A DNA stretch of 64,000 nucleotides, taken from positions 92,618-156,617 of the forward strand of contig CAIXFN010000034.1 of the NCBI GenBank assembly GCA_903918755.1, read 5' to 3'. Positions within the stretch are counted from its first letter, which is position 1. Every line of letters starts with the position of its first letter. The DNA is from an uncultured Pedosphaera sp. (GTDB lineage Bacteria > Verrucomicrobiota > Verrucomicrobiia > Limisphaerales > Pedosphaeraceae). The translations under genes were made by a program, and so were the position numbers. Below, one piece after another: positions 1 to 8,727 of this stretch. Below the pieces are notes generated by a model that saw only the letters and a list, made by a program, of their open reading frames with translations, made no database searches and was not told the DNA's origin.

Positions 1-285
1 TGCGTCGATGCCGTGACCGGCAAACCATTCTGGACCCAGGAAATCAAAGGCGAGGTCTGGGGTTCCCCCATGGTGGCGGACGGCAAAGTTTATTTGGGGA
101 CTCGGGAGGGGGAATACTGGATCTTTGCCGCCACCCGCGAAAAACACGTCCTTTCCCAGGTGAAACTCAGCGGCCCCATCAACGCCACGACCACGGTGGC
201 GAATGAGACTCTGTTTATTGCGACCATGAACAAAATGTACGCCATCCGGAAGGGCGTGGTCCCGCCCCCGCCGCTTACGCCTTAA
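1..285 (+). CDS. PQQ-like beta-propeller repeat protein, C-terminal fragment
   Basis: The reading frame is open from the first base of the window, so the gene starts upstream and only its last 94 residues are visible. The translation has the blade pattern of PQQ-binding-like (outer membrane quinoprotein/BamB-type) propellers: a TGKPFW turn, [14 protein letters not shown], and a second blade with [21 protein letters not shown]. It ends in a short proline stretch. Such domains are usually periplasmic scaffolds or dehydrogenase domains; the function of this protein cannot be told from the fragment. It converges on rnhA with an 11-base overlap of the two 3' ends. Confidence 0.75.
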   Translation, partial: CVDAVTGKPFWTQEIKGEVWGSPMVADGKVYLGTREGEYWIFAATREKHVLSQVKLSGPINATTTVANETLFIATMNKMYAIRKGVVPPPPLTP

Positions 286-847
286 ACAGGGCCAGGAATT
301 CGCGCAATTGGGCCTTGGTGTATTGCTGGCGCAACTTGGCCATCTCGGCTTGCGCCAGCACATCGCACCGCTCATTCTCCGCCTGCCCGGCGTGCCCCTT
401 GACCCAATGCCACCGCACCTGATGCCGTTCCCGGGCGGCATCGAGTTGCTGCCATAGATCGACATTCTTCACGGGTTGCTTGTCCGTGGTGCGCCAGCCC
501 CGGGCTTTCCAAGACTTGATCCAACTGCTGATGCCCTGGCGCAGATATTGGGAATCCGTATGCAAATTCACGACGCACGGCTCTTTCAAAGCCTGCAACG
601 CCGCGATGGCCGCCATCAGTTCCATCCGGTTGTTGGTGGTGGCCGGCTCCCCGCCGGCGATCTCGCGGACCTTCTCCTCATACCGCAGCACGGCGGCCCA
701 ACCGCCCGGTCCGGGATTTCCCTGGCAGCCCCCGTCCGTGTAAATCGTGACGGTCTTGCGGGGTGAAGGAGCGGAGTCGTCCGCCAATACCGGCGGTTCC
801 GCCCGGGGGCGGTGGCGGGGAGGCAATGAGAGGGGCGTTTCGGCCAT
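275..847 (-). CDS. rnhA: Ribonuclease HI
   Basis: Predicted to cleave the RNA strand of RNA-DNA hybrids during replication and repair. The acidic active site is complete: Asp in [16 protein letters not shown] (residue 38), Glu in [10 protein letters not shown], Asp in LHTDSQYL and Asp in ENERCDVLA. The basic WHWVKGHAG segment is also present. The protein is 190 residues, longer than the usual 150 or so because of a Pro/Arg-rich N-terminal lead of about 30 residues and a short C-terminal tail. The frame is open to 922, but a terminator hairpin at 906-932 lies inside that extension, so the ATG at 847 is preferred. Confidence 0.93.
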   Translation of the reverse strand: MAETPLSLPPRHRPRAEPPVLADDSAPSPRKTVTIYTDGGCQGNPGPGGWAAVLRYEEKVREIAGGEPATTNNRMELMAAIAALQALKEPCVVNLHTDSQYLRQGISSWIKSWKARGWRTTDKQPVKNVDLWQQLDAARERHQVRWHWVKGHAGQAENERCDVLAQAEMAKLRQQYTKAQLREFLALFKA

Positions 848-897
848 CGCCGGAAATTTTTCGCCGGCCCAGGGGAAAGTCAAGCCTTCCGCGGCCG

Positions 898-932
898 AAA
901 AAAAACCGGCGCTGGATTTCATCCAGCGCCGG
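898..932 (-). terminator. Rho-independent terminator behind the hpnJ remnant
   Basis: An 11-bp perfect stem (906-916 with 922-932, five-base loop) is followed on the minus strand by eight U residues (898-905). It lies 41 bases past the stop codon of the hpnJ-like remnant, so it looks like the original terminator of that gene, and it also separates it from rnhA. Confidence 0.85.
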
Positions 933-973
933 TTATTGCAAAGTGGGGAAATGAATTCGTCCCCCAGCCCTGA

Positions 974-1264
974 TCAGGCCGCAGCCGCTTTCGAGGCGGC
1001 GAGGTCGTCCCGGCGTTGGGACATGGTCGTGAAGAACTCGTAGCCTTCCCGGAGGCGGCGCACGCAGACTTCCTTGTCCTGCAGCATCGTCTTGATGATC
1101 CGGAGGATCGGCTTGGGCCGCAGATTATAACGGCGATAGAATTTCTCCACGGACTAAAAGATTTCCTCCTTGCACCGGCCGGGAGATTTGAGCGTGAATT
1201 GTTGCAGACCGTCGCCCTCTACGAGGTCGGTCCTGGCCTCGTTCGCGAACCAACTTTTCTGGCG
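974..1264 (-). pseudogene. 3' remnant of an hpnJ-like radical SAM gene
   Basis: The minus-strand translation matches the last 97 or so residues of the intact hpnJ gene at 13699-15150 almost residue for residue, including TDLVEGDGLQQ, SVEKFYRRY, RPKPILRIIKTMLQDK and the SKAAAA end. The frame is broken by a TAG where the intact copy has a Glu codon (EEIF-stop-SVEK, near 1153). Similarity stops at about 1264 after the RQxxWFA segment. Nucleotide identity is very high near the 3' end and falls upstream. Everything 5' of this piece is missing, so it is a dead partial duplicate and not a gene. Confidence 0.9.
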
Positions 1265-1559
1265 TTTACGGCCACCACGCAACGGGAATTGCGTCAACCA
1301 GCCGTGCTTCTTTTCTGCGCGATCTCCACCAACTCTGGCTCGTCCAAGATTCCGCATTCCTAAATTATCCCTTGCCCTCGGTGCCCCGTAAACGAGATGG
1401 AAGAATGACTGTTGGGGCGGAAAAATGACTTGCAAATCCGGGGAGCCGGAAGAAAATCTGAAAAAATCTCCCGGGCTGGTGTGGGGGCAATAATCCCCAA
1501 GCGAAAATATGACGAAGAGTCAATCAATCGTTCCCGACCACCCCGGAAAAAGGTTCACC

Positions 1560-2579
1560 ATGCGCGTTTTGCACAACCGTCAGTTGGGGCGGCCGGAGTT
1601 GGAAACCGAAAGCTGGAGGCAGTATTTCAATTGCATTCGCAGGGTCGCCTGGACCTTCCTGCTGCTCTTGCCCTTGGTGCTGGCCACCGGGGCAGCGGCA
1701 GACCCGCCACCGCCGGGTGTCATGGCCTACATCTACAATGGACCCGAGTCTCCGGAGGACCACCGCTACAGTTATCATTGGCTCGTTTTACATGAAGCCC
1801 TGGAAAAAACCCTGGCAAAATATGGCCCCTACCGGATGGAGTCAGCCAGTTATATGAACGAAGACCGTCAAGCTTTTGAACTCCAAAATCAAGGCGGCAA
1901 GCTCACCGTCCTGATCCGGGGCGACACCATGGATTACGAGAGTAAATTCGAGGCGGTCTGGCATCCCATCGACAAGGGACTGCTGGGCTACCGGGTCTTT
2001 CTTATTCGCCGGGAGGACCAGCCACATTTCACCAGCGCCACAACCTTGAACGATCTCCGCCGTTTCAGCATTGGTCAGGGAAGCGGTTGGAAGGATATCG
2101 AAATACTGCGGACCAATGGACTGAAAGTCGTGGCCGGTGGCGATTATGCCGGCTTGTTCCCCATGCTGGCTAATCACCGATTTGACTTGTTTTCCCGGGC
2201 GGTGGAGGAGGTCACGGACGAGTATTCGCAACAAAAAGACCAATTTCCCAACCTCGCCATTGAACAGAACTTGCTGCTCTACTACCCCATCGCCCGGTAC
2301 TTCTGGTTTGCCAAATCCGCTGAAGGACGGCGGCTGGCGGAACGGGTTCGCGAAGGAATGAGCCTGATGGTGGCGGACGGCACCCTCGATCGGCTGTTCG
2401 CGGCTTCCCATGAGAAACTGTTCGCGGAGTTGCACCTCGCGACGAGGAAGCTATTTGTCCTCCAGAATCCCTTTGCCGGATCGCAAGTTCCGCTTGCCGA
2501 CAAAAGACTTTGGTATTCTCCTTTGACCGGGAAGGAAGCCCCATCCGCAGCCAGTTTTCCGCCCGCCAAATCTCCTTGA
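1560..2579 (+). CDS. Periplasmic solute-binding-like protein (SBP_bac_3 type fold)
   Basis: A 339-residue protein with a basic N-terminus and one hydrophobic signal or anchor segment (FLLLLPLVLATGAAA), followed by a mature domain. It resembles extracellular amino-acid-binding proteins: a lobe with LRRFSIGQGSGWKDIEILR, then AGGDYAGLFPMLANHRFDLFSR (the usual residue-counting hinge region) and a C-terminal helix with REGMSLMVADGTLDRLF. No ABC permease or ATPase lies nearby. Instead the gene ends three bases before a membrane hybrid kinase, so it probably binds a ligand or acts as a sensor accessory. The ATG at 1560 is preferred to the one at 1509 because AAAAAGG lies just upstream; both keep the signal segment. 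Confidence 0.7.
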   Translation: MRVLHNRQLGRPELETESWRQYFNCIRRVAWTFLLLLPLVLATGAAADPPPPGVMAYIYNGPESPEDHRYSYHWLVLHEALEKTLAKYGPYRMESASYMNEDRQAFELQNQGGKLTVLIRGDTMDYESKFEAVWHPIDKGLLGYRVFLIRREDQPHFTSATTLNDLRRFSIGQGSGWKDIEILRTNGLKVVAGGDYAGLFPMLANHRFDLFSRAVEEVTDEYSQQKDQFPNLAIEQNLLLYYPIARYFWFAKSAEGRRLAERVREGMSLMVADGTLDRLFAASHEKLFAELHLATRKLFVLQNPFAGSQVPLADKRLWYSPLTGKEAPSAASFPPAKSP

Positions 2580-2582
2580 ATC

Positions 2583-5500
2583 ATGTCTTCCCCCAACAAA
2601 TCGATTGCGCGCCGCCTGGCCTTCAGCCTCGTCGCCGTAATCAGCCTCGTGTTGGTGATCGTGGGAGCGGTGGTGTTCTGGTCCCTCCGGGGCCAGCGCC
2701 TGCACCAGCTTTCGGCGCGCACCGGCACCACCGCCAATCAGTTGTCCGCGGCGCTTTCCCTCCCGCTTTGGAATTTCCAATCCGAGATGGTCAACCGCAT
2801 TCTGGATAGCGCCATGGAGGCGGAAGACACGGCTGGCATCGTGGTGCGTCAGGCGAACGTGGCCGCGCCCGGCGGCGCGAACGTGTTTGTCCGGAAGCGC
2901 GATAGGCAGTGGCACCCGCTGAAAGAATCACCCGCTTTAATTGCCGGCGCGCTCATCGAAAAACGCAACATCGTTTATGAGGATAAAATGATCGGCTCCT
3001 TGGAACTGATGGTGGATCCGCGCCTGGTCAACGCGGCGTTCCGTTCCGGCCTCGTCATTTTCGTCGGGATCATCCTGCTGATGGACGTCGTTTTGGTGGC
3101 CGGTCTCTACGCGCTGTTGCACCGGGAAATAATCACGCCGCTCCAGATCATCGAAGCGTTTGCCCGCCGGGTCACCGCGGGCGGCGGAGATTTAGTCGAA
3201 ACGCCCCGGCGGCGCTTTCACGGTGAGCTGGACGGGTTGCGGTCCTCCATCGAAACCATGGTGACCCTGCTCCAGAGCCGGTACGTGGCCTTGAAGGAAA
3301 GCGAGCAATTGTTCCGCATCTCCTTTGAAAACGCCACCGTGGGCGTTTGCCTGGTGACCATGCAGGGAAGATTTCTCAATGTGAACCGGACCTTTTGCGA
3401 AATGCTCGGCTACACCAGGGACGAGCTGCACCAACTGGGGTTTAATGATGTCACCCACCCTGACGACAGGGAAATCGGCACCACCTTCATCACGCAGGCC
3501 CTGGCGGGCGGGCCGAAGCAACTCCAGATTGAAAAGCGCTATCTCCATAAGCAGGGGCAGACCGTCTGGGCCCTCCTTTCCACCGCCCTCATCGAACCGT
3601 CGCGAGAACATGACGGTTACCTGATTTCCTATGTTCGCGACGTCACGGAACGCAAGCGGGCGGTGGAACAACTCGAGATGCTCAAGATTTCCGTGGACAA
3701 GCATTTTGACGCCGCCTACTGGATGGATACCAACAACCACTTTGTTTACGTTAATGACACTGCGTGCAAGGTCTTGGGCTACACCCGGGAAGAACTGCTC
3801 GGCCAACCGGTGACGCTGGTCTCCCCCGGGGCCACGCCCCCCCATCTCGCGCAAGTATGGAACGATTTGCGGTCCACCGGATTCTTCAGCCGGGAGGGCG
3901 TTCACCGTCGCAAAGACGGCAGCCAGTTCCCGGTTGAAATCGTCGCCTCGTATGTGCGTTATGAGGGCAAAGAGTTCAACTGTGGGTTCGCGCGCGACAT
4001 CACCGAACGCAAACGTGGGGAACAGGCTTTGCAGGCAAGTGAAGCGGCGCTCAAAGAAGCCCAGAAGATGGCTCATATTGGCAGTTCTATGTGGGACGCG
4101 CGGACTGATAAGACCGAGTGGTCGGATGAACTCTACCGGATTGTCGGATGGGATCCCGCCTTGCCGCCGCCCCGGCACGAGGAACGCGCCAACATTTACA
4201 CACCCGAAAGCATTGCCCTCCTTGACCGTGCGGCGAAGCGGGCCCTGGCCACCGGCGAAAGCTACGACCTCCACCTGGAAATTGTCCGGCCCGATGGCGA
4301 GCGCCGCGACGTCCATGCGCGCGGGACCTGCATGCGCGACGCCAGCGGCGGCATCATCGGATTGCATGGCACCTTGCAAGACACCACCGAACTCAAACAG
4401 TTGGAACAAAAACAGGCCGAACTCGCCGCCATCGTTTCCTCTTCCGACGACGCCATCATCGGCAAATCGCTCACCGGCATTATCACCAGCTGGAACCGGG
4501 GCGCGGAGAAAATTTTCGGCTATTCCCCCGCGGAAGCCATTGGCCAGCCGCTCTTGATGCTGATTCCCGTGGACCGCCAGCATGAGGAACGGGACAATCT
4601 CGAAAAGATCGGGCGGGGCGAAACGGTGGAACATTTTGAAACGGTGCGCATCCGCAAGGACGGGCGGCAGATTTACATCGCCGCCACCATTTCTCCGCTC
4701 AAGAATGGGCTCGGCAAAGTGGTGGGCGCCTCCAAGATCGCGCGCGATATCACCGAACAAAAGCGGGCGCAAACCGAATTGGTTTACAAAACCGCGTTTC
4801 TCGAAGCGGAACTGGAGTCCACCATGGACGGCATCCTGGTGGTGGATGTGCAGGGGCGGAGAATCCTGCAAAACCACCGGTTGCTGGAATTATTCCAGGT
4901 GCCGGATGACATCGCCCGCGATGAAGACGACGCCCGGTTGTTGCAGCATGCCACCAGCCAGATCAAGCACCCGCAACCATTTCGGGAGCGGGTGCAATAT
5001 CTTTATGCGCATCCCGATGAGATCAGCTGCGACGAAATCGAACTGGCCGATGGACGCACTTTTGACCGCTATTCATCCCCGGTCCGGGACAAGACGGGAA
5101 GGCATTATGGCAGAATCTGGACGTTTCGCGACATCACTGAGCGACGGCGCACCGAAGATCAGTTGCGCGCGAGCACCGAGGCCCTCCGCGAATCGGAGCA
5201 ACGCCTGCGCCTCGCGCTCGATGCTGGCAAGATTGGGGTGTGGCATCAGGACAATCCCGGCGGCGCATTCACCACGGACGACCGGTTGTTTAGTCTGTTT
5301 GGCATCGCCTTGACCGAGGATCGCACCATCGCCCTGGAAACCGAGCTGGACCACATCCAACCGAATGATCGCACCATTGTTCTCGCCAAACTGGGTGCGC
5401 TCTGGGAAGGCGCGCCCAACGCCCGGGCGGAGTTTCGCACTCATCGGCCGGACGGGGCGGTCCGGCAAGTCGTGTGGAATGCCGTGTCCGTCAAAGACGA

Positions 5501-7430
5501 TTTGGGGAAGGTCAAGCGCGTGGTGGGCATTACCGTGGACATCACGGAAAGGCGGCAAGCCGAACGGGAACGCGAAGCTTTGGTGCAGGAACTCGGCGGC
5601 CGGGTGAAGGAAATGCGCCTGCTGCACCAGACGGCTCGCCTGCTCCAACGGGAGCATCCCAACATCCAGGATCTATTCAACGAGTGGGTTTCCTTGTTTC
5701 CCGCGGCCTGGCAATATTCCGACGATTGCGAGGCGCGCATTGTTTACTGCGGATTCGAGGCCCGGACGGCCGGCTGGCGGGAATCGCCCTGGAAGCAGTC
5801 AATTCCTTTCAAGACCACCGATGGCGTTGGCACCATTGAGGTGGTCTATCTGGAGGAGCATGCCGCGGCTTCGGAAGGCCCTTTTCTTGCCGAAGAGCGA
5901 AGCACGCTGGTTTCCCTCGCCGAAATGTTGGTGGGCTATCTGGAGTTGCGCAAGTACCAGCAGAATCTCGAATCCTTGGTTGCCAGCCGCACCAAGGACT
6001 TGAGCTTTGCCAAGGAGGAAGCGGAACGAGCCAACCGCGCCAAAGGGCATTTCCTGGCCAACATTTCCCACGAGATTCGCACCCCCATGAATGCCATCCT
6101 CGGCTACGCCCAGTTGCTGGAGAACGACCCCCAACTCGCGGAAGGTCCGCGCAAAAAGGCCGCCACCATTCGCTCCAGCGGCGACCACCTGCTGCAAATC
6201 GTCAACGACGTGCTGGAAATGTCGCGCATCGATGCCGGGCGGGTGCAATTGGTCCCGGATTCATTTGATCTCCGCAGCATGTTGGAGGAGACCCGGCAGA
6301 TGTTTTTGCCGTTGGCGGCCGCCCAACAGAATTCTTTGGTTTTCGCAACCGCGGCCTCGCTGCCCGCGGCCCTTCATGGTGATGTGGGCAAGATCCGGCA
6401 AGTCTTGATCAATTTATTGAGCAACGCGGTGAAATTTACCAATGGCGGAAACATCCAGGTCAACACCCGGGCTCAGCTGGCTCCCTCCGGTGGCTTTACG
6501 ATTGCCATTGAGGTGGTGGACGATGGGCCGGGGATAGCATCTTCCGATCTGGCCCGGATTTTTAAAGGTTTTGAACAGACAGAATCTGGCCTGCGCGCCG
6601 GAGGAACGGGACTTGGTCTGGCCATCAGCCGGGCCTTCGCCCGCATGCTGCAGGGGGACCTTACGGTAGCCAGCGAGTTGGGTAAGGGCAGCGCGTTCAC
6701 TTTTACGTTCGCGGCGCCGACGGCCGATTCCATCAGTGCTGTCGCCGCGAAGACTCTGCCCTCGTCGCAACTACGCCTGGAGGATCGCTCGCTCGGAGGC
6801 AAAGTGCTGGTCGTGGATGACGTTGCCACCAACCGGGAAGTCCTGGCCGAATTGCTGACCCGGACGGGATTCGCGGTCCGCATGGCGGCGGATGGACCCG
6901 AGGGCATCAGGATTCACTCCGACTGGGTTCCCCAACTCGTGCTGCTGGACATCCGGATGCCGGGGATGGACGGTTTTGAGGTCATCCGCCAGCTCCGGCA
7001 AAGCGGTTCCGAATCCATCATCGTGGCCCTCACGGCGAGCGTCACCACCGGATTGGCGGAGGAAGTGCTCCAAGCAGGTGGCAACGCCCTCCTGCTCAAA
7101 CCCTACCGGGAGGTTGAGCTCTTGAGCGTCCTCGGCAAATTACTGGCCGTCAATTACGCGGACATGGGCGCGTTGCGCTGCGCCGACCTGGCGAGTGGCT
7201 TCGCCCCCACCGGATCTCCGTCGCTGGGAGATCTTTTCTCGCGCGTTCCCAGAGGGTTGCTCACATCGTTGCGCGATGCCGTGATCGCCGCGCGCGTTGA
7301 ACAGATCGAACAACTCGCCGTACGAATTGCCGACTACTCACCGCCTGCCACCGACCGGATCCGCACCCTCATGTCCCATTTTCAATATGACGCAATACTG
7401 GAATCCCTGGCCATAACGCTCCAACCATGA
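2583..7430 (+). CDS. Six-PAS hybrid sensor histidine kinase/response regulator
   Basis: A membrane sensor kinase of 1615 residues. A transmembrane helix (about 12-34), a periplasmic segment of about 120 residues and a second helix (about 157-180) are followed by six PAS/PAC units, each closing with a D-[IVT]-T-E type PAC end (RDVTERK, RDITERK, QDTTELK, RDITEQK, RDITERR, VDITERR). A linker at about 1007-1140 comes next. The HisKA domain has the phospho-accepting His1163 in NISHEIRTPMNAILGYA, the ATPase domain has GTGLGLAISRAFA, and the REC domain has Asp1456 in LLDIRMPGMDGF. A module of about 75 residues ends the protein. It starts three bases after the solute-binding-like gene and overlaps the next gene by four bases (ATGA), so the three are likely co-translated. 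Confidence 0.92.
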   Translation: MSSPNKSIARRLAFSLVAVISLVLVIVGAVVFWSLRGQRLHQLSARTGTTANQLSAALSLPLWNFQSEMVNRILDSAMEAEDTAGIVVRQANVAAPGGANVFVRKRDRQWHPLKESPALIAGALIEKRNIVYEDKMIGSLELMVDPRLVNAAFRSGLVIFVGIILLMDVVLVAGLYALLHREIITPLQIIEAFARRVTAGGGDLVETPRRRFHGELDGLRSSIETMVTLLQSRYVALKESEQLFRISFENATVGVCLVTMQGRFLNVNRTFCEMLGYTRDELHQLGFNDVTHPDDREIGTTFITQALAGGPKQLQIEKRYLHKQGQTVWALLSTALIEPSREHDGYLISYVRDVTERKRAVEQLEMLKISVDKHFDAAYWMDTNNHFVYVNDTACKVLGYTREELLGQPVTLVSPGATPPHLAQVWNDLRSTGFFSREGVHRRKDGSQFPVEIVASYVRYEGKEFNCGFARDITERKRGEQALQASEAALKEAQKMAHIGSSMWDARTDKTEWSDELYRIVGWDPALPPPRHEERANIYTPESIALLDRAAKRALATGESYDLHLEIVRPDGERRDVHARGTCMRDASGGIIGLHGTLQDTTELKQLEQKQAELAAIVSSSDDAIIGKSLTGIITSWNRGAEKIFGYSPAEAIGQPLLMLIPVDRQHEERDNLEKIGRGETVEHFETVRIRKDGRQIYIAATISPLKNGLGKVVGASKIARDITEQKRAQTELVYKTAFLEAELESTMDGILVVDVQGRRILQNHRLLELFQVPDDIARDEDDARLLQHATSQIKHPQPFRERVQYLYAHPDEISCDEIELADGRTFDRYSSPVRDKTGRHYGRIWTFRDITERRRTEDQLRASTEALRESEQRLRLALDAGKIGVWHQDNPGGAFTTDDRLFSLFGIALTEDRTIALETELDHIQPNDRTIVLAKLGALWEGAPNARAEFRTHRPDGAVRQVVWNAVSVKDDLGKVKRVVGITVDITERRQAEREREALVQELGGRVKEMRLLHQTARLLQREHPNIQDLFNEWVSLFPAAWQYSDDCEARIVYCGFEARTAGWRESPWKQSIPFKTTDGVGTIEVVYLEEHAAASEGPFLAEERSTLVSLAEMLVGYLELRKYQQNLESLVASRTKDLSFAKEEAERANRAKGHFLANISHEIRTPMNAILGYAQLLENDPQLAEGPRKKAATIRSSGDHLLQIVNDVLEMSRIDAGRVQLVPDSFDLRSMLEETRQMFLPLAAAQQNSLVFATAASLPAALHGDVGKIRQVLINLLSNAVKFTNGGNIQVNTRAQLAPSGGFTIAIEVVDDGPGIASSDLARIFKGFEQTESGLRAGGTGLGLAISRAFARMLQGDLTVASELGKGSAFTFTFAAPTADSISAVAAKTLPSSQLRLEDRSLGGKVLVVDDVATNREVLAELLTRTGFAVRMAADGPEGIRIHSDWVPQLVLLDIRMPGMDGFEVIRQLRQSGSESIIVALTASVTTGLAEEVLQAGGNALLLKPYREVELLSVLGKLLAVNYADMGALRCADLASGFAPTGSPSLGDLFSRVPRGLLTSLRDAVIAARVEQIEQLAVRIADYSPPATDRIRTLMSHFQYDAILESLAITLQP

Positions 7431-8539
7431 ATCCCGAAAAGGCCCCCATTGGAAATATTCTGATCGTGGATGACACGGCGGAAAATCTGCGCTTGCTGGC
7501 CGGAATGCTGGCCGCTGCCGGTTACGAAGTGCGGCCCGTCACCAATGGGCGACAGGCATTGCAAGCCGCGGCTCATTCCGCTCCTGACCTCGTTCTGCTG
7601 GACATTAATATGCCCGGAATGGACGGGTATGAGGTTTGTCGCCGGCTCAAGGAAATCCCGCTGGTGCGGGATGTTCCGGTGATCTTCCTGACCGCCCTCA
7701 CCGACACCTCGGATAAACTCAAAGGCTTTGGGGTTGGCGGAGTTGACTATATCGCCAAACCTTTTCAAATTGAAGAAGTTCAGGCGCGGGTCAACGTCCA
7801 CATTTCCCTGCGCCGGACACAACAGGAACTCGCCCGCAATTTTGAACGTCTGCGCGATTTGGAAAAGCTGCGGGACGATCTGGTCCACATGATCGTCCAC
7901 GACATGCGCTCGCCCCTGATGGTGATCATGGGCCACCTTGACCTGCTTAAGGCAATGCTGGAGGAAAGGGTCTCCCCCGACGTCGCCAGCAGTCTTGCCG
8001 AGGCGGCTTCGGGAATCCGGCGTTTGACCGTCATGGCGAATGATCTCCTGGATGTCAGCAAGATGGAGGAGGGCCGACTGACGCTGAATTGCCAAACCTG
8101 TGACTTGCTGGCACTGGCGCGGGAAGTGGCCACTGAAATCAGCACACTGGATCGATCCCGGGAGATCATCGTTGTGGCGGGAGCCCCGGCCTGGGTCTCC
8201 TGCGACGTGGGAATTATGCGCCGAACCCTCCAAAATCTGCTCGACAACGCCATCAAGCACACCCCCAGCGGATCCGCGGTCCGGGTTTCGGTGATCGAAT
8301 CGGGCAACCAGGTGCGCCTCTCGGTGATCGACCGCGGCCCCGGCGTGCCGGTGGAGTCACGCGAGAAGATATTTGACCGCTTTGGTAGCGTGCAAACGCG
8401 CGCGGACATGCAATATCATTCGGTCGGGCTGGGACTGGCCTTTTGTAAACTTGCCGCCCAGGCGCACGCCGGCACCATCGGCGTGGACAAAGCCGATGGG
8501 GTTGGCAGTGTTTTTTGGGTGCAGTTGGCCCGCTTATGA
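7427..8539 (+). CDS. REC-domain histidine kinase
   Basis: A soluble 370-residue protein with an N-terminal receiver (DD at 15-16, phospho-acceptor Asp59 in LLDINMPGMDGY, Lys111 in AKPF), a coiled-coil linker, a HisKA domain with His158 in MIVHDMRSPLMVIMGHL, and a HATPase_c domain (NLLDNAIKHTP, DRGPGVP, GLGLAFCKLAA). There is no output domain, so it relays phosphate or acts as a cytoplasmic kinase controlled by its receiver. Its ATG overlaps the stop of the upstream hybrid kinase (ATGA), which suggests translational coupling and that the two act in one phosphorelay. Confidence 0.9.
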   Translation: MNPEKAPIGNILIVDDTAENLRLLAGMLAAAGYEVRPVTNGRQALQAAAHSAPDLVLLDINMPGMDGYEVCRRLKEIPLVRDVPVIFLTALTDTSDKLKGFGVGGVDYIAKPFQIEEVQARVNVHISLRRTQQELARNFERLRDLEKLRDDLVHMIVHDMRSPLMVIMGHLDLLKAMLEERVSPDVASSLAEAASGIRRLTVMANDLLDVSKMEEGRLTLNCQTCDLLALAREVATEISTLDRSREIIVVAGAPAWVSCDVGIMRRTLQNLLDNAIKHTPSGSAVRVSVIESGNQVRLSVIDRGPGVPVESREKIFDRFGSVQTRADMQYHSVGLGLAFCKLAAQAHAGTIGVDKADGVGSVFWVQLARL

Positions 8540-8608
8540 ATGAATCCAGGACATTTGGCACCATTGGCGACTGGGCCCTGATGTTCGGCGCGCGGCGCTA
8601 ATCGTCAT

Positions 8609-8639
8609 GTGCCTGTGGCACAAAGCGTGCCGCAGGTGC
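8609..8639. other. Imperfect hairpin between convergent kinase genes
   Basis: Thirteen bases at 8609-8621 can pair with 8627-8639 around a five-base loop, with two G-U type pairs. It lies in the 188-base gap between two convergent genes and could end transcription from either side, but there is no U-tract on either strand. Nothing else is visible in this gap. Confidence 0.4.
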
Positions 8640-8727
8640 CGGGCAAAACCAGCTGATCCCTTGGTCCGGGATTGCCGTTTGCCAGAGGGGCGGTTCTATC
8701 GTTAGGGATGCGGCGGCATTGCCTCCT

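Noticed and set aside
848..922. N-terminal extension of RNase HI to 922
   Set aside because: It would include the terminator hairpin at 906-932 as coding sequence, and the added residues have no counterpart in the family.
1016..1363. Plus-strand frame of 115 codons over the hpnJ remnant
   Set aside because: The minus-strand translation matches the intact hpnJ C-terminus, so the plus-strand frame is meaningless antisense.
3192..4877. A 561-codon minus-strand frame inside the six-PAS kinase
   Set aside because: It is antisense to PAS domains that are unmistakable on the plus strand and has no recognisable family content.
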